Source: Lachnospiraceae bacterium (GTDB taxonomy: Bacteria; Bacillota; Clostridia; Lachnospirales; Lachnospiraceae). Taken from it: a stretch of 64,000 bases of DNA. Within the stretch, counting starts at the first letter, position 1. Every line of letters starts with the position of its first letter. Positions 38,220 through 48,254 of the stretch are shown piece by piece. The stretch covers positions 97,363 to 161,362 of the forward strand of contig JAFQVJ010000011.1 of assembly GCA_017408025.1 (NCBI GenBank). The letters run 5' to 3'. The translations under genes were made by a program, and so were the position numbers. Below the pieces are notes generated by a model that ran no database searches, was not told the origin of the DNA, and saw only the letters and a program-made list of their open reading frames with translations.

Positions 38220-40013
38220 CTATCTCATTGCATTTTGCGAATGATATATTTCTCTATATACCTCATTTGTTTCCATAAGCTCATTATGAGCTCCCATGCC
38301 CGATATTTCACCGTCATCAAGAACTATTATATTATCTGCATGCATGATTGCTGATGCTCTCTGTGACACTATAATAACTGTTGTCTTTCCCGTATCACTG
38401 ATATTCTTAAGCGCCTTTCTAAGCTTTGCGTCTGTAGCGAAGTCCAAGGCTGATGAACTATCATCAAGAATAAGTATCTCTGGTCTTCTTATGACAGCAC
38501 GAGCTATTGTAAGTCTCTGCTTCTGACCGCCTGAAAGATTTTTTCCTCCCTGCTCTATCATTGTCTCTATGCCTTCTGGCTTGCCATCAACAAACTCTCT
38601 TGCCTGTGCTATGTCCAATGCCTCATATATTTCTTCATCTGTGGCATTTGCATTTCCCCATAACAAATTGTCCTTTATAGTTCCTTTGAATAAAACTGCT
38701 TTTTGCAATACTATACCTATTTTATCTCTCAATTCATCTAAGGCATAGCTTTTCACGTTTTTACCATCCACCTTTATCTCGCCCGAAGACACATCATAGA
38801 ATCTTGGAATCATCTGCACAAGTGTAGACTTTCCTGACCCAGTACCTCCTATAATACCTACAGTTGTACCTCTCTTTATTTTGAAATCCATGTCATTCAA
38901 TGACTCCTCTGATGCTCCCTTATACATGTATGATGCGTGAACAAACTCAACTGCATATTCATAACTATTATGTGCTACATTGTCATCAACTATTTTTTCA
39001 TTACCACTAAATGCTTCAGATACATCACCTGATTCAAAAGCATCCTCCTCTTTTTTACCTGTCTTGATGCTAGTTTCTACATCAAACACGGTCTTGATTC
39101 TATTTCCACAGGCTACAGCCTTTGTCAGTGTTACTATAAGGTTTGCCAGCTTAACAAGCTCCACAAGTATTTGAGACATATAAGATACTAAAGCGATTAC
39201 ATCTCCCCGTGTCAACACATCTGTATCAACCTGAACAGCGCCTGTCCACACTAAGATAATTGTGGCAACGTTTATGATAACAAAAGTAACTGGATTCATA
39301 AGTGCAGAGATTTTTCCAACGCCTATCTGTAGTCTGACAAGCTTATCCGTCCTGTCATTGTATTCCTCTATCTCATCCTCTTCCATACCAAATGCTCTTA
39401 TAACTCTTGCACCTGTAAGGTTTTCTCTTGTGATTCCAAGCACCCTGTCAAGAGCCGCCTGAACCTTTTTATACATAGGAATTGTGTATAATATAATGGC
39501 AAACACAACTACTGATAAAACGATAATAGTCACAACGAATATTAATGCTGCTTTCACATTGATTGTAAATGCCATTATCATGGCTCCAAACACAATAAAC
39601 GGCGAACGAAGGAACAATCTTAGGAACATGTTTACACCTGATTGTACCTGATTGATATCACTTGTCATTCTGGTGATAAGTGTGGATGTTCCCACACTGT
39701 CTATCTCTGTAAACGACAAGCTCTCTATGTGTTTAAACAGCCCATGACGAAGCTTTGTGGCTACACCCACTGCCGCTCTGGCTGAGAAATACTGTGCAAC
39801 TACTGAACATAAAAGTCCTACAGCCGCTAAAATAAAGAGTATGCCGCCCATTCTGGCAACATACCCTTTGTCTCCAGCCAAAATACCTCTATCGGTAATC
39901 TCGGCAATGACAAGTGGCACGCACAACTCAAAGCATGCTTCAAGCATCTTAAAGAGTGGTGCGAGCACTGTCTCCTTTTTATAATTTTTCATGTATATCC
40001 AAATTTGTTTCAT
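38220..40013 (-). CDS. ABC exporter half-transporter (degenerate site partner)
   Basis: A 597-residue half-transporter with membrane helices (about 15-310), an acidic linker (about 325-345) and an ATPase domain: Walker A GGTGSGKSTL, signature KNLSGGQKQR and Walker B ILILDDSSSALD. Asp replaces the catalytic Glu, the normal mark of the degenerate half of a heterodimer. The start overlaps the pullulanase end by 35 bases, so it may be read from the sugar operon. Works with the product of the next gene. Confidence 0.9.
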   Translation of the reverse strand: MKQIWIYMKNYKKETVLAPLFKMLEACFELCVPLVIAEITDRGILAGDKGYVARMGGILFILAAVGLLCSVVAQYFSARAAVGVATKLRHGLFKHIESLSFTEIDSVGTSTLITRMTSDINQVQSGVNMFLRLFLRSPFIVFGAMIMAFTINVKAALIFVVTIIVLSVVVFAIILYTIPMYKKVQAALDRVLGITRENLTGARVIRAFGMEEDEIEEYNDRTDKLVRLQIGVGKISALMNPVTFVIINVATIILVWTGAVQVDTDVLTRGDVIALVSYMSQILVELVKLANLIVTLTKAVACGNRIKTVFDVETSIKTGKKEEDAFESGDVSEAFSGNEKIVDDNVAHNSYEYAVEFVHASYMYKGASEESLNDMDFKIKRGTTVGIIGGTGSGKSTLVQMIPRFYDVSSGEIKVDGKNVKSYALDELRDKIGIVLQKAVLFKGTIKDNLLWGNANATDEEIYEALDIAQAREFVDGKPEGIETMIEQGGKNLSGGQKQRLTIARAVIRRPEILILDDSSSALDFATDAKLRKALKNISDTGKTTVIIVSQRASAIMHADNIIVLDDGEISGMGAHNELMETNEVYREIYHSQNAMR

Positions 40014-41886
40014 GATCTATAACCTCCACTGTGATTGCAGTTGGATTATACACCACACGTAGCTTTTTATCTACTATAAATTGGATATTTGCTCTTGTTT
40101 TATCTTCTGCATCCTCCAAAAACTCCACACTTTCCTCTGACATGTGATAGAGCTCATGGTGTGCTTTTCTCAGTTTTATTAGGCTTTTGTAATACTCAAC
40201 TATATCTCTGTTTTGGTAAGCTCTCTTCCAGTCAAGCTTATTGATATTTGCTGATGTATTGTAGCTGTCATCAAGACCATACTTTGTGCGGAGGAACTCT
40301 TCTCCTGCCTGGAAGAATGGTATACCTGCTGATGTAAAGTAGATACCTGCTGCCATCTTTGACATAGCTGCTATCTTCTCATTTCTTCCAAATACTTCAC
40401 TATCTACAGCCTTTCCTGCTCCAAATTTTTCAATGACTGCCTCTGCCTTTGCTCTCTCACTATCCACTGACATAAGCAGCTTATCGTACAACGTGAAGTT
40501 ATCATGAGCCGATGTATAAGATATTCTATTTGGAAGTAACATAGCCTTCTTTAAATCATCTACGAACTCTGAGGCCCTATCTTCACTGTTGACATATGCC
40601 GCCTCCTCAGCCTCAAATACACTACCCTTGATAGCATCTCTTATGGCGTCGCTGAATATACTTATACCATCCATAAGGTATTTTTCATTAGCTGTAACTG
40701 ACGGTATATATCCTTCTGCCATAGCAGTTGGGCCAGCAGACCAAGGTTCTCCGTAGAGAAGAATTTTCTCTCCATCTGGCAGCTCATTAAGTGCCTTTCT
40801 TATAGCATTCATGGTCTCAGTATCATGGATTCCCATCAGGTCAAATCTAAATCCATCTATATGGTATTCATTTGCCCAATATAAGATTGAGTTAATTATA
40901 AAGCGTCTGTACATTTCACGCTCACTTGCCGTCTCGTTTCCACAACCTGAAGCATTAGAAAATTCACCATTTTCATCTACTCTGTGATAATAGTATGGAG
41001 CTGTGTGATGAAGTGGATTGTCTCTGTGATATGTGTGATTGTATACCACATCCATTACCACACCAATACCTGCCTTATGAAGTGCCATAACCATCTGTTT
41101 TACTTCTTTTATACGAATCGCTCCATCAAATGGATTTGTTGCATACTGACCATCTGGAACATTATACAGCATAGGATCATATCCCCAGTTAAACTTATCA
41201 GACGGATTTATATACATATCTGCCTCGTCCACAGAGCCTGAATCAGCTATAGGTAAAAGATGTACATAAGTAATACCTAACTCTTTTAAATAATTCACGC
41301 AAGTAGGATATTTGTCTCCATTATCTGCTGTATAATAGGAATTATCCACTGTAAATGCAACATATTTTCCTCTCAATGATTCCTCGATACCCGAATTTTT
41401 ATCATAAGAAAAATCCTTTACATGTGTCTCATAGATAACAGCCTCCTCAATTGGTATCTCCGGACGCTTATCCTCATTCCAGCCTGCTGGATTAGTCTTC
41501 TCCAAATCAACCACCATAGATCTCATACTGTTTGCCCCACATGCCACGCAATATGGATCTGCTGTCTCAACACTCTCGCCATCTGTCTCTACGATATAGG
41601 TATAGAATTTGCCGTGCAAGTCTCCCAGCTCAGAGAGGGCTTTTTCATAAACATTCCTGTCACCTTTTTTCATCTCAAAGGTTCCAAGAAGCTTGTCATT
41701 CTCCTCTTCTGGTGTTCCCTTCTCATAGATACATACCTTTACACTATCAGCAATAGGAGCCCATACCTTAAATGTAGTTGATTTCTTGTCATAATTTGCT
41801 CCAAGATCATTACCTGCATATGTCTGATTTTCTATGAATTCTTTAGATTCATACATTTTTTTGAGCTTTAATGTTTCTTTTTTCAT
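39979..41886 (-). CDS. pulA: Type I pullulanase (GH13_14), intracellular
   Basis: This 635-residue enzyme hydrolyses alpha-1,6 branches. Seen: a CBM48-like N-terminal domain (YDKKSTTFKVWAPIADSVKV), the type I pullulanase mark FNWGYDPMLYNVPDGQY (about 225-241; usually YNWGYDP), GFRFDLMGIHD with the nucleophile Asp, LYGEPW with the acid/base Glu, and SAHDNFTLYDK. No signal peptide, so it acts on imported or stored glucans. It is 25 bases downstream of the GH133 gene and overlaps the ABC gene. Confidence 0.93.
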   Translation of the reverse strand: MKKETLKLKKMYESKEFIENQTYAGNDLGANYDKKSTTFKVWAPIADSVKVCIYEKGTPEEENDKLLGTFEMKKGDRNVYEKALSELGDLHGKFYTYIVETDGESVETADPYCVACGANSMRSMVVDLEKTNPAGWNEDKRPEIPIEEAVIYETHVKDFSYDKNSGIEESLRGKYVAFTVDNSYYTADNGDKYPTCVNYLKELGITYVHLLPIADSGSVDEADMYINPSDKFNWGYDPMLYNVPDGQYATNPFDGAIRIKEVKQMVMALHKAGIGVVMDVVYNHTYHRDNPLHHTAPYYYHRVDENGEFSNASGCGNETASEREMYRRFIINSILYWANEYHIDGFRFDLMGIHDTETMNAIRKALNELPDGEKILLYGEPWSAGPTAMAEGYIPSVTANEKYLMDGISIFSDAIRDAIKGSVFEAEEAAYVNSEDRASEFVDDLKKAMLLPNRISYTSAHDNFTLYDKLLMSVDSERAKAEAVIEKFGAGKAVDSEVFGRNEKIAAMSKMAAGIYFTSAGIPFFQAGEEFLRTKYGLDDSYNTSANINKLDWKRAYQNRDIVEYYKSLIKLRKAHHELYHMSEESVEFLEDAEDKTRANIQFIVDKKLRVVYNPTAITVEVIDHETNLDIHEKL

Positions 41887-41910
41887 ATTATCTCCCTCAC
41901 GGAAAAAATC

Positions 41911-43860
41911 TTACGAGTTTTTTCCATTTTCTAACATTTCATAAACTCTCAGTATCTCTCCAACACTCCATGCCTGAGCAAAGCAGCCCTTGGAATCTGT
42001 TGGATTAAGTCCATCAAAAATTTCTGCTATATGGCCTATGCAACCCTCTTTTAATGTGGCTGTTATGCCATCAAGCTGATGATATATTTCCTCTGCCACC
42101 TTATTTTTATCTTCTGCCCACTTGTAGCGCGCAAGATAATATCCTCCAAGAGGGAAGCCCCATACAGTTCCCTGGTGGTACGCCATATCTCGCTCTTCCA
42201 TAGGTCCGCCATAGGTTGGATGAAATTCCTTATCCTTTGGTGATAAGCTTCTAAGTCCCACTGGTGTATAAAGCTCTTCGTATACCTTTTTTATAACTGC
42301 AGCTGCCTGTTCCTGGCTAAGCATTGAATATGGCATGGATGCTGCCCATATCTGGTTACATCTAATCTGATTGTCAGCTTCTGTTCCTGATACAAGATCC
42401 TTAAGGCAGTTTTCATCTGCATTCCAGAATTTCTGTCCAAAGCTTTCCTTTACCTTATCTGCAAGCGCCTTATAATCTACCACACATTTCTCTTTGCCAA
42501 GTCCTAATAACTGGCTAAGTTCATCTGCAATCATAAGTGCATTATACCAGTAAGCATTTATCTCTACTGGTTTTCCATGGCGTGGTGTTGGTAATATGTC
42601 ATTTACACGAACATCCATCCATGTAACCTGCCATAAACCGCTTCCTGCCATTATAAGTCCATCATCATCCATCTTTATGCTATAATCAGTTCCCTTCATA
42701 TACCATGAGATGATTTCGTCTATAGTGGTAAATGCTTCTTTTACGAATTCCAAGTCTCCACTTGCTCTGTAATACTCATATACTGCATTTACGAACAGCA
42801 GTGATGCATCTACTGTGTTATACATTGGTGCGTCCTCTCCCTCTGGGAAAAGGTTTGGCATAATACCCTTGTGACAGTATTTCATAAATGTTCTCAAGAT
42901 ACTTTTTGCCGTCTCAAACTGCTTTGTTGTCACTGCACAGCCAGTAAGAGCTATCATTGTATCTCTTCCCCAATCTTCAAAGAATGGGAAGCCTGCCAAT
43001 ATAGTCTTGCCACCAGTTGACTCTCTGTCTGCCACATAGGCATCGGCTGCCTTTACAAGACACTTTGCTGTCTCGTCCTTAAGACCGGCTGTGCTGATAA
43101 GCATTTTTTGTCTTGCAATTTCCTCATCTATAAGCTGGTCTATGTCATAATTCACACTCCCCATGCCATAGATTATAAAATGCTCTCCTGCACCCTCAAA
43201 CAATATCTCATGGTTGTGGAACGCATATCCTTCACTGTTTCGACCATCTCTTTCGTCATACGCGTAATACATATCTTCAAGCTTTTTCTGTGCATAAGGC
43301 GATACTTTTCCATCAGTCTTAAAATTCAGGCTTATACCCTCGCTTGAAATAGTATTTCCTTCTATAGCGTATTTCTGATTCTTTTCCGGCATCTTACCTT
43401 TACATGAAAAATGAAGAAGCGGTACAACTTTAAGCTGTACCGCCTCCTTACCGTGATTTATCACTTTGTATCTGATACCAAGTGTGTTTTCACCGTGTTT
43501 CATGGTAATGGTCTTAATGATTTCTACTGAACCTACCTTAAATGTATATTCAGGAAGGTATTCATAGGAAAATCCGTCAAGGTAACGGTAGCCTGAAAAC
43601 TCTTTATTATCCGCAAATCTTTGCGAAGAAAGATTATACTCTTTTCCGTCTATTGTAAGGAGCTCCTTAGTATTCGCAAGAAGCTGATACCTCTTATTGG
43701 GAGCAGTCTTTGCTGCCATGAATAATGTATGATCACATCTCGCTGAAGAGCCTGCTATAGTTAAAGATGAGAAGCCTCCCAAGCCATTGGTTATAAGGTA
43801 GCAATTCTCCTCTGCACGTTCAAGCGTCTTTAAATCATTCTTACCATATATGAATTTCAT
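41911..43860 (-). CDS. Glycogen debranching enzyme, GH133 type
   Basis: A 649-residue amylo-alpha-1,6-glucosidase. The N-terminal domain begins CYLITNGLGGFSSLTIAGSSA, and the (alpha/alpha)6 catalytic part has LAGFPFFEDWGRDTMIALTG, LFPEGEDAPMYNTVDASLLF and KPVEINAYWYNAL, all typical. It removes single-glucose branch points of glycogen or limit dextrins. It lies directly after the amylase gene (1-base overlap) and before pullulanase. Confidence 0.93.
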   Translation of the reverse strand: MKFIYGKNDLKTLERAEENCYLITNGLGGFSSLTIAGSSARCDHTLFMAAKTAPNKRYQLLANTKELLTIDGKEYNLSSQRFADNKEFSGYRYLDGFSYEYLPEYTFKVGSVEIIKTITMKHGENTLGIRYKVINHGKEAVQLKVVPLLHFSCKGKMPEKNQKYAIEGNTISSEGISLNFKTDGKVSPYAQKKLEDMYYAYDERDGRNSEGYAFHNHEILFEGAGEHFIIYGMGSVNYDIDQLIDEEIARQKMLISTAGLKDETAKCLVKAADAYVADRESTGGKTILAGFPFFEDWGRDTMIALTGCAVTTKQFETAKSILRTFMKYCHKGIMPNLFPEGEDAPMYNTVDASLLFVNAVYEYYRASGDLEFVKEAFTTIDEIISWYMKGTDYSIKMDDDGLIMAGSGLWQVTWMDVRVNDILPTPRHGKPVEINAYWYNALMIADELSQLLGLGKEKCVVDYKALADKVKESFGQKFWNADENCLKDLVSGTEADNQIRCNQIWAASMPYSMLSQEQAAAVIKKVYEELYTPVGLRSLSPKDKEFHPTYGGPMEERDMAYHQGTVWGFPLGGYYLARYKWAEDKNKVAEEIYHQLDGITATLKEGCIGHIAEIFDGLNPTDSKGCFAQAWSVGEILRVYEMLENGKNS

Positions 43861-45536
43861 TATTTTATTACAGCCACTCCATATGCTGGAAGTGTAACTG
43901 TTTCTCCTTCCATTTTAACTTTATTTTCATCAACTTCAAGAGCTGCAACAAGTCCCTCATAGCTATATTTATCTTTTGATAATGTAACTACTGTCTCTTC
44001 ATTTGCCAAGTTGAACAGAAGATAAATTGTTTCTCCTTCGTATGTCTTTTTTATAGCACATACTCTTCCATCCTCTACTTCTACAGCCTCAACAAGACCT
44101 CTTGCTATCTCAGGATAAACATTCTTAATATGCAAAAGATTGCGATAGTACCAATATAATGAATAAGTATCCTTCATCTGTGATTCAACTGAGCCAAATT
44201 CCTGACTAAAGTCTTCCATGGCGGCAGGACCAGTACAGATACCCTCAGCACCTGCAAAATCACTCCAGTACATAGGTGCACGCTTGTTCTCATCTATTCC
44301 TGCACCGACCATACCGATTTCATCGCCGTAATATGTGAATGAGCTACCACTCATATACAAGCTTAGAGCTGCTGCAATCTTCATCTTTTCAATCTTTCTC
44401 TGAGCAAATCCAGCTATTCTTCCACAGTCATGGTTAGCTATGAATGGTGCATTAATCATGTCAGGATTTGCCTCCAGATAATCATTCTGTGTTGTCACAA
44501 AACGTTCTGCCAGACTCTTTCCGTTTGTTGTACTTGTACCTGAATTTAACGCCTTCATTATATATCCTGATGAATCACCATAGCAATAATCGAAGATACT
44601 TGTTATACCACTCTTGTAGTAGCTTGTAATTGTTGCATGGTTATCCCATACCTCAGCTACAAGATATAAATCTTCATCTACACTCTTAACATAATCAGTA
44701 AACCACTTGAGAACTTCTACATTTTTTTGTATATTTCCTGTATAAAATTCCTTTGCAGCGTCAAGACGGAAACCACCTACACCCTTGTCTATCCAAAATT
44801 GTGCAATAGTCTCTATCTCTGTTCTGAGTGCCTCATTGGCAAGGTTAAGGTCTGGCATCTGATCCCAGAACTGACCCTCATAGCTGTATTCACTGTTTGT
44901 AACCTTGTAATATGCCGAGCCACTGGCCTCACTAGACTTAACAAAGTTATAATATCCCACATAAGGACATTCATTTAAGTCAGGTTCTTCACCAGCTTCA
45001 AGACCTCTAAGATACTTAGTTGCTGTAGTAAACCATTCATGCTTTGCTGATGTATGGTTGAATATAAAATCAATAACTACCTTTATACCTCTTTTGTTAC
45101 ACTCTGCAATAAAGTTTTCAAAATCTTCCATTGTTCCGTACTCTTTATCAATAGAGTAATAATCAACTACATCATACTTGTGATATGTTGTTGACTGATG
45201 AATAGGCGAAAGCCATATACCATTGTAACCAAGCTCTGCCAAATAATCGAGCTTTTCAGTAATACCATTGATATCTCCTATTCCATCACCATCACTATCA
45301 GCAAATGAATATACAAATATCTGATAATAATTTCGATAGTTATCGTCAATTACATTCTCCTGTGATTCCCAATCTGCCACACCGTAATATTCCTCCGGTG
45401 TAATCTCCTTTTCCTCTTGTGAAGCATTGCTTTCGTTAACATCGTCTACATTGTTATCACTACTACATCCTGCAAACATGGATGTTGCCATAAGTGATGC
45501 AAGAAGCAGTGATACAATTTTTTTACTCTTGCGCAT
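43860..45536 (-). CDS. Alpha-amylase family GH13 lipoprotein
   Basis: Start ATG 45536 (MRKSKKIVSLLLASLMATS) with AAAGGAG upstream; the lipobox MFAGC places the lipid-bound Cys near residue 23. The mature enzyme has the GH13 barrel: FADSDGDGIGDINGI, IDFIFNHTSAKHEWF, GGFRLDAAKEF with the nucleophile Asp, LVAEVWDNH with the acid/base Glu, and IANHDCGRIAGF. It would cut starch or maltodextrin at the cell surface and feed the ABC importer. About 558 residues. Confidence 0.92.
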   Translation of the reverse strand: MRKSKKIVSLLLASLMATSMFAGCSSDNNVDDVNESNASQEEKEITPEEYYGVADWESQENVIDDNYRNYYQIFVYSFADSDGDGIGDINGITEKLDYLAELGYNGIWLSPIHQSTTYHKYDVVDYYSIDKEYGTMEDFENFIAECNKRGIKVVIDFIFNHTSAKHEWFTTATKYLRGLEAGEEPDLNECPYVGYYNFVKSSEASGSAYYKVTNSEYSYEGQFWDQMPDLNLANEALRTEIETIAQFWIDKGVGGFRLDAAKEFYTGNIQKNVEVLKWFTDYVKSVDEDLYLVAEVWDNHATITSYYKSGITSIFDYCYGDSSGYIMKALNSGTSTTNGKSLAERFVTTQNDYLEANPDMINAPFIANHDCGRIAGFAQRKIEKMKIAAALSLYMSGSSFTYYGDEIGMVGAGIDENKRAPMYWSDFAGAEGICTGPAAMEDFSQEFGSVESQMKDTYSLYWYYRNLLHIKNVYPEIARGLVEAVEVEDGRVCAIKKTYEGETIYLLFNLANEETVVTLSKDKYSYEGLVAALEVDENKVKMEGETVTLPAYGVAVIK

Positions 45537-45562
45537 TTTTTTCTCCTTTCTTAGTCGCTTTT

Positions 45563-47224
45563 TTATTTCATCAGAATTGCTCTGACTTCTTTCGTAATAA
45601 TCTTTCCACCCTGTTGATTCCATTGTTCAACAAACTCATTAAAGTAGTCTATATCTACTTTACCTGTTATTATCTTTAAATAAGTTTCATTCTCTAATTC
45701 CTTCAGTTGCCACCAGCTGGTATTCATAGTTTGTGTTTCTGAAAAGAACAGTGAATTAACAACCTTTACTCTTTCATCAGCAATTAAGGAACATGCTTCC
45801 ACCCTTGATACATATGCAGACCACTGTCCAAGGGTCGCATTCTCACGATTATCCAGATATGCCACACATTGCTTTGCGTATGAACGTTCCAGCTCATTTA
45901 ATTCACCCATGTCTTTCTCTCCTGAAAGAACCGCTTGTATATTCTCATAACAACGGGACAAAGCATTATTATAATCCACATTAATAACAAGTGGCCTGGC
46001 TGTTGGGTCAACAGCATTTTTATCATATTCAGCTATCTCAGCTGTCCCTTCCTTATCCTCGTATCTTGCATAATCAAACAATACACTTATTATCTTCCAT
46101 GCAATCTCTGGATGTTCAAATCCCTTTCGCACTACAACATATTTGTAGCTTGTGGGGTTAGTTGAATGGTAATATGTATTACCATCATCATTTGTTGCTA
46201 TAAGATACGGCTGCCAATCTGCCTTCTCCGACTGTTGTACAGCAGCCATAAGCGGATTGTTTGGCGACCACCATGGTCCAAAAAATGAACCACACTTACC
46301 ACTAACTATCAACTGAATAATATCATTTGTACTTCTAAACAAGAAATTTCTATCTAAAATCCCTTTTTCATATAGTTCATGAAGATGAATAAGTGCTTCT
46401 TTCGCTTCAGGCTGAACCGAACCATATACCACTTCCCCATCGCTATTTTCAATCCACTGCTTTGGATACGCTCCAAATGTTGCAAAAATAATATCCGTAA
46501 GGTACTGACTACTATATCCACTCTCACCACAAAGTTCAGAATAAGTTACAATACCTACTCTGCTGGAATCTGCTTCTAAAAATTTCGACACAATATATTC
46601 AACGTCTTCCAATGTTTTTGGGGCTTCCAATTCAAGTTCGTCCATCCAGTCTTTTCTAAGCCATATAAGATTTGGTCCTTCCGCTATATTAGTTTCAGGT
46701 ATGGCCATTATCTTTCCATCAAATGTAACTCCATCAAATATACCTTCACCATAGCTGTCGTATATTGCTTTAATAGCATCACTTGCACAATTCTCATAGC
46801 TTTCTGTCAGGTCTTCAACAAGCCCTTTATTAACTAAATCCATAAGGTCTTCATGACTGTTGATTACCATAATATCCGGAATATCCTCCATTGCAATCGC
46901 CATAGATACTTCTGTGTTGTATTCGTCATCCATTTCTTCAAATGCATTGACATTTTGAATATTCAATTTTTCTAAAAGATATCTTGTATATGCATTATCT
47001 TCATATGTGTCACCTTCAGGCATATTAGAATTATTTTTTGCTATCTCTTTTCCTAAAGTGTATGTCACCTTCTCAGGATACTTTCCATATGGTGTAGTTG
47101 AAGCACTATACCACTGTTGTTCCTTTGATTCTTCCACATTCCCATTATCCGAACTTTCTGCATATCCCCATACTACAATTATTAAAATAGTGCATATTAA
47201 CAATAAGCTAACTAAACGTTTCAT
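45563..47224 (-). CDS. Extracellular solute-binding protein, type LplA-like
   Basis: A 553-residue family-1-type binding protein with an N-terminal signal/anchor (LVSLLLICTILIIVVWGYA) but no lipobox cysteine. It has typical segments (GKIMAIPETNIAEGPNLIWLRKDWMD, FGPWWSPNNPL). Such long LplA-type proteins usually bind oligosaccharides for ABC import. It lies between the amylase and the MalG-type permease, while a separate MalE-like lipoprotein is upstream, so the locus has two binding proteins. Confidence 0.85.
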   Translation of the reverse strand: MKRLVSLLLICTILIIVVWGYAESSDNGNVEESKEQQWYSASTTPYGKYPEKVTYTLGKEIAKNNSNMPEGDTYEDNAYTRYLLEKLNIQNVNAFEEMDDEYNTEVSMAIAMEDIPDIMVINSHEDLMDLVNKGLVEDLTESYENCASDAIKAIYDSYGEGIFDGVTFDGKIMAIPETNIAEGPNLIWLRKDWMDELELEAPKTLEDVEYIVSKFLEADSSRVGIVTYSELCGESGYSSQYLTDIIFATFGAYPKQWIENSDGEVVYGSVQPEAKEALIHLHELYEKGILDRNFLFRSTNDIIQLIVSGKCGSFFGPWWSPNNPLMAAVQQSEKADWQPYLIATNDDGNTYYHSTNPTSYKYVVVRKGFEHPEIAWKIISVLFDYARYEDKEGTAEIAEYDKNAVDPTARPLVINVDYNNALSRCYENIQAVLSGEKDMGELNELERSYAKQCVAYLDNRENATLGQWSAYVSRVEACSLIADERVKVVNSLFFSETQTMNTSWWQLKELENETYLKIITGKVDIDYFNEFVEQWNQQGGKIITKEVRAILMK

Positions 47225-47365
47225 GTTTTCTCAAGCTATTTCTCCCACAATATTGTCAACGTTTGTTTTTTTACAATCTAAAACAACAAAATACCGCAAT
47301 ATAAATTGCAATATTTTGTTGTTCTATTTTTGTTTGATAGAATTTTAATTTTACTAAATCGTACC

Positions 47366-48253
47366 TTAACCCTTAACAGCTCCTGACATACCATCCTGAT
47401 AGAACTTCTGCATAAGGATGAATATGGTTGCTATCGGAATGGATACAAGTACAGCACCTGCACAGAATCTTGTGAAGTACTTATACAGATACTCTTTTTC
47501 AAGCATGTTCCAAAGACCGATTGAAACTGTATAGTATTCCTTTTGAGTACGGCAAAGTACCTTAGCAAAGATGAAATCGAGCCATGGACCCATAAATGAT
47601 GTCAATACTGTATACACGATGATTGGTTTACTAAGAGGCATTGTAACCTTTGTAAACACTTGGAACTTTGTAGCTCCGTCGATAAGTGCTGCCTCATCAA
47701 GTGACTTAGGAATAGTATCAAAAAATCCCTTAGCCATATAGAATCCCATACCTGAACCACCAGCGTACACAAGTATCATAGCAACTCTTACTAACTCACC
47801 TTCTGTAAGACCAAGTGTCTTTAATATCTGATAAGTAGCAACCATTGACATGAATCCAGGGAAAAGTCCCATAATCATAGCCAAGTTAAGATAAGTCTTT
47901 CTAAGCTTAAATCTAAGTCTTGACATTGTGTATGCTACTGACAATACAAAGAGTGTTGATATGATACATGTAAATATGGCAATTATAAGAGTATTCATAA
48001 ACATCTGTGGGAAATTCAATATATCAGTCTCTGTGAAAAGTCTGATATAGTTTTTAAATCCCAATTCCTTAGGGAAGAAATATGTTGTATATGAACCGTA
48101 TCCATTATTCTCAACTCTAAAGCTCTGTAATATAACCCATAATACAGGGAATAACCAGATAACTGAAAGTACGGTAAGGAAAACATGAACTACACTGTTA
48201 GTTACAAATCTCCTTGGATTAAATTTTTTCTTAACCTTAATTTTCTTACTCAT
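47366..48253 (-). CDS. malG: ABC sugar permease, MalG type
   Basis: The start ATG 48253 follows the malF stop by one base with GGAGGG upstream. About 295 residues with six membrane helices; the EAA loop EAALIDGATKFQVFTKVTMPLSKP (about 190-213) contacts the ATPase. It forms the maltose/maltodextrin channel with the MalF-type partner. No ATPase gene is in the locus; a shared MsmK-type ATPase elsewhere is likely. 47225-47365 has no gene. Confidence 0.9.
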   Translation of the reverse strand: MSKKIKVKKKFNPRRFVTNSVVHVFLTVLSVIWLFPVLWVILQSFRVENNGYGSYTTYFFPKELGFKNYIRLFTETDILNFPQMFMNTLIIAIFTCIISTLFVLSVAYTMSRLRFKLRKTYLNLAMIMGLFPGFMSMVATYQILKTLGLTEGELVRVAMILVYAGGSGMGFYMAKGFFDTIPKSLDEAALIDGATKFQVFTKVTMPLSKPIIVYTVLTSFMGPWLDFIFAKVLCRTQKEYYTVSIGLWNMLEKEYLYKYFTRFCAGAVLVSIPIATIFILMQKFYQDGMSGAVKG

Positions 48254-48254
48254 T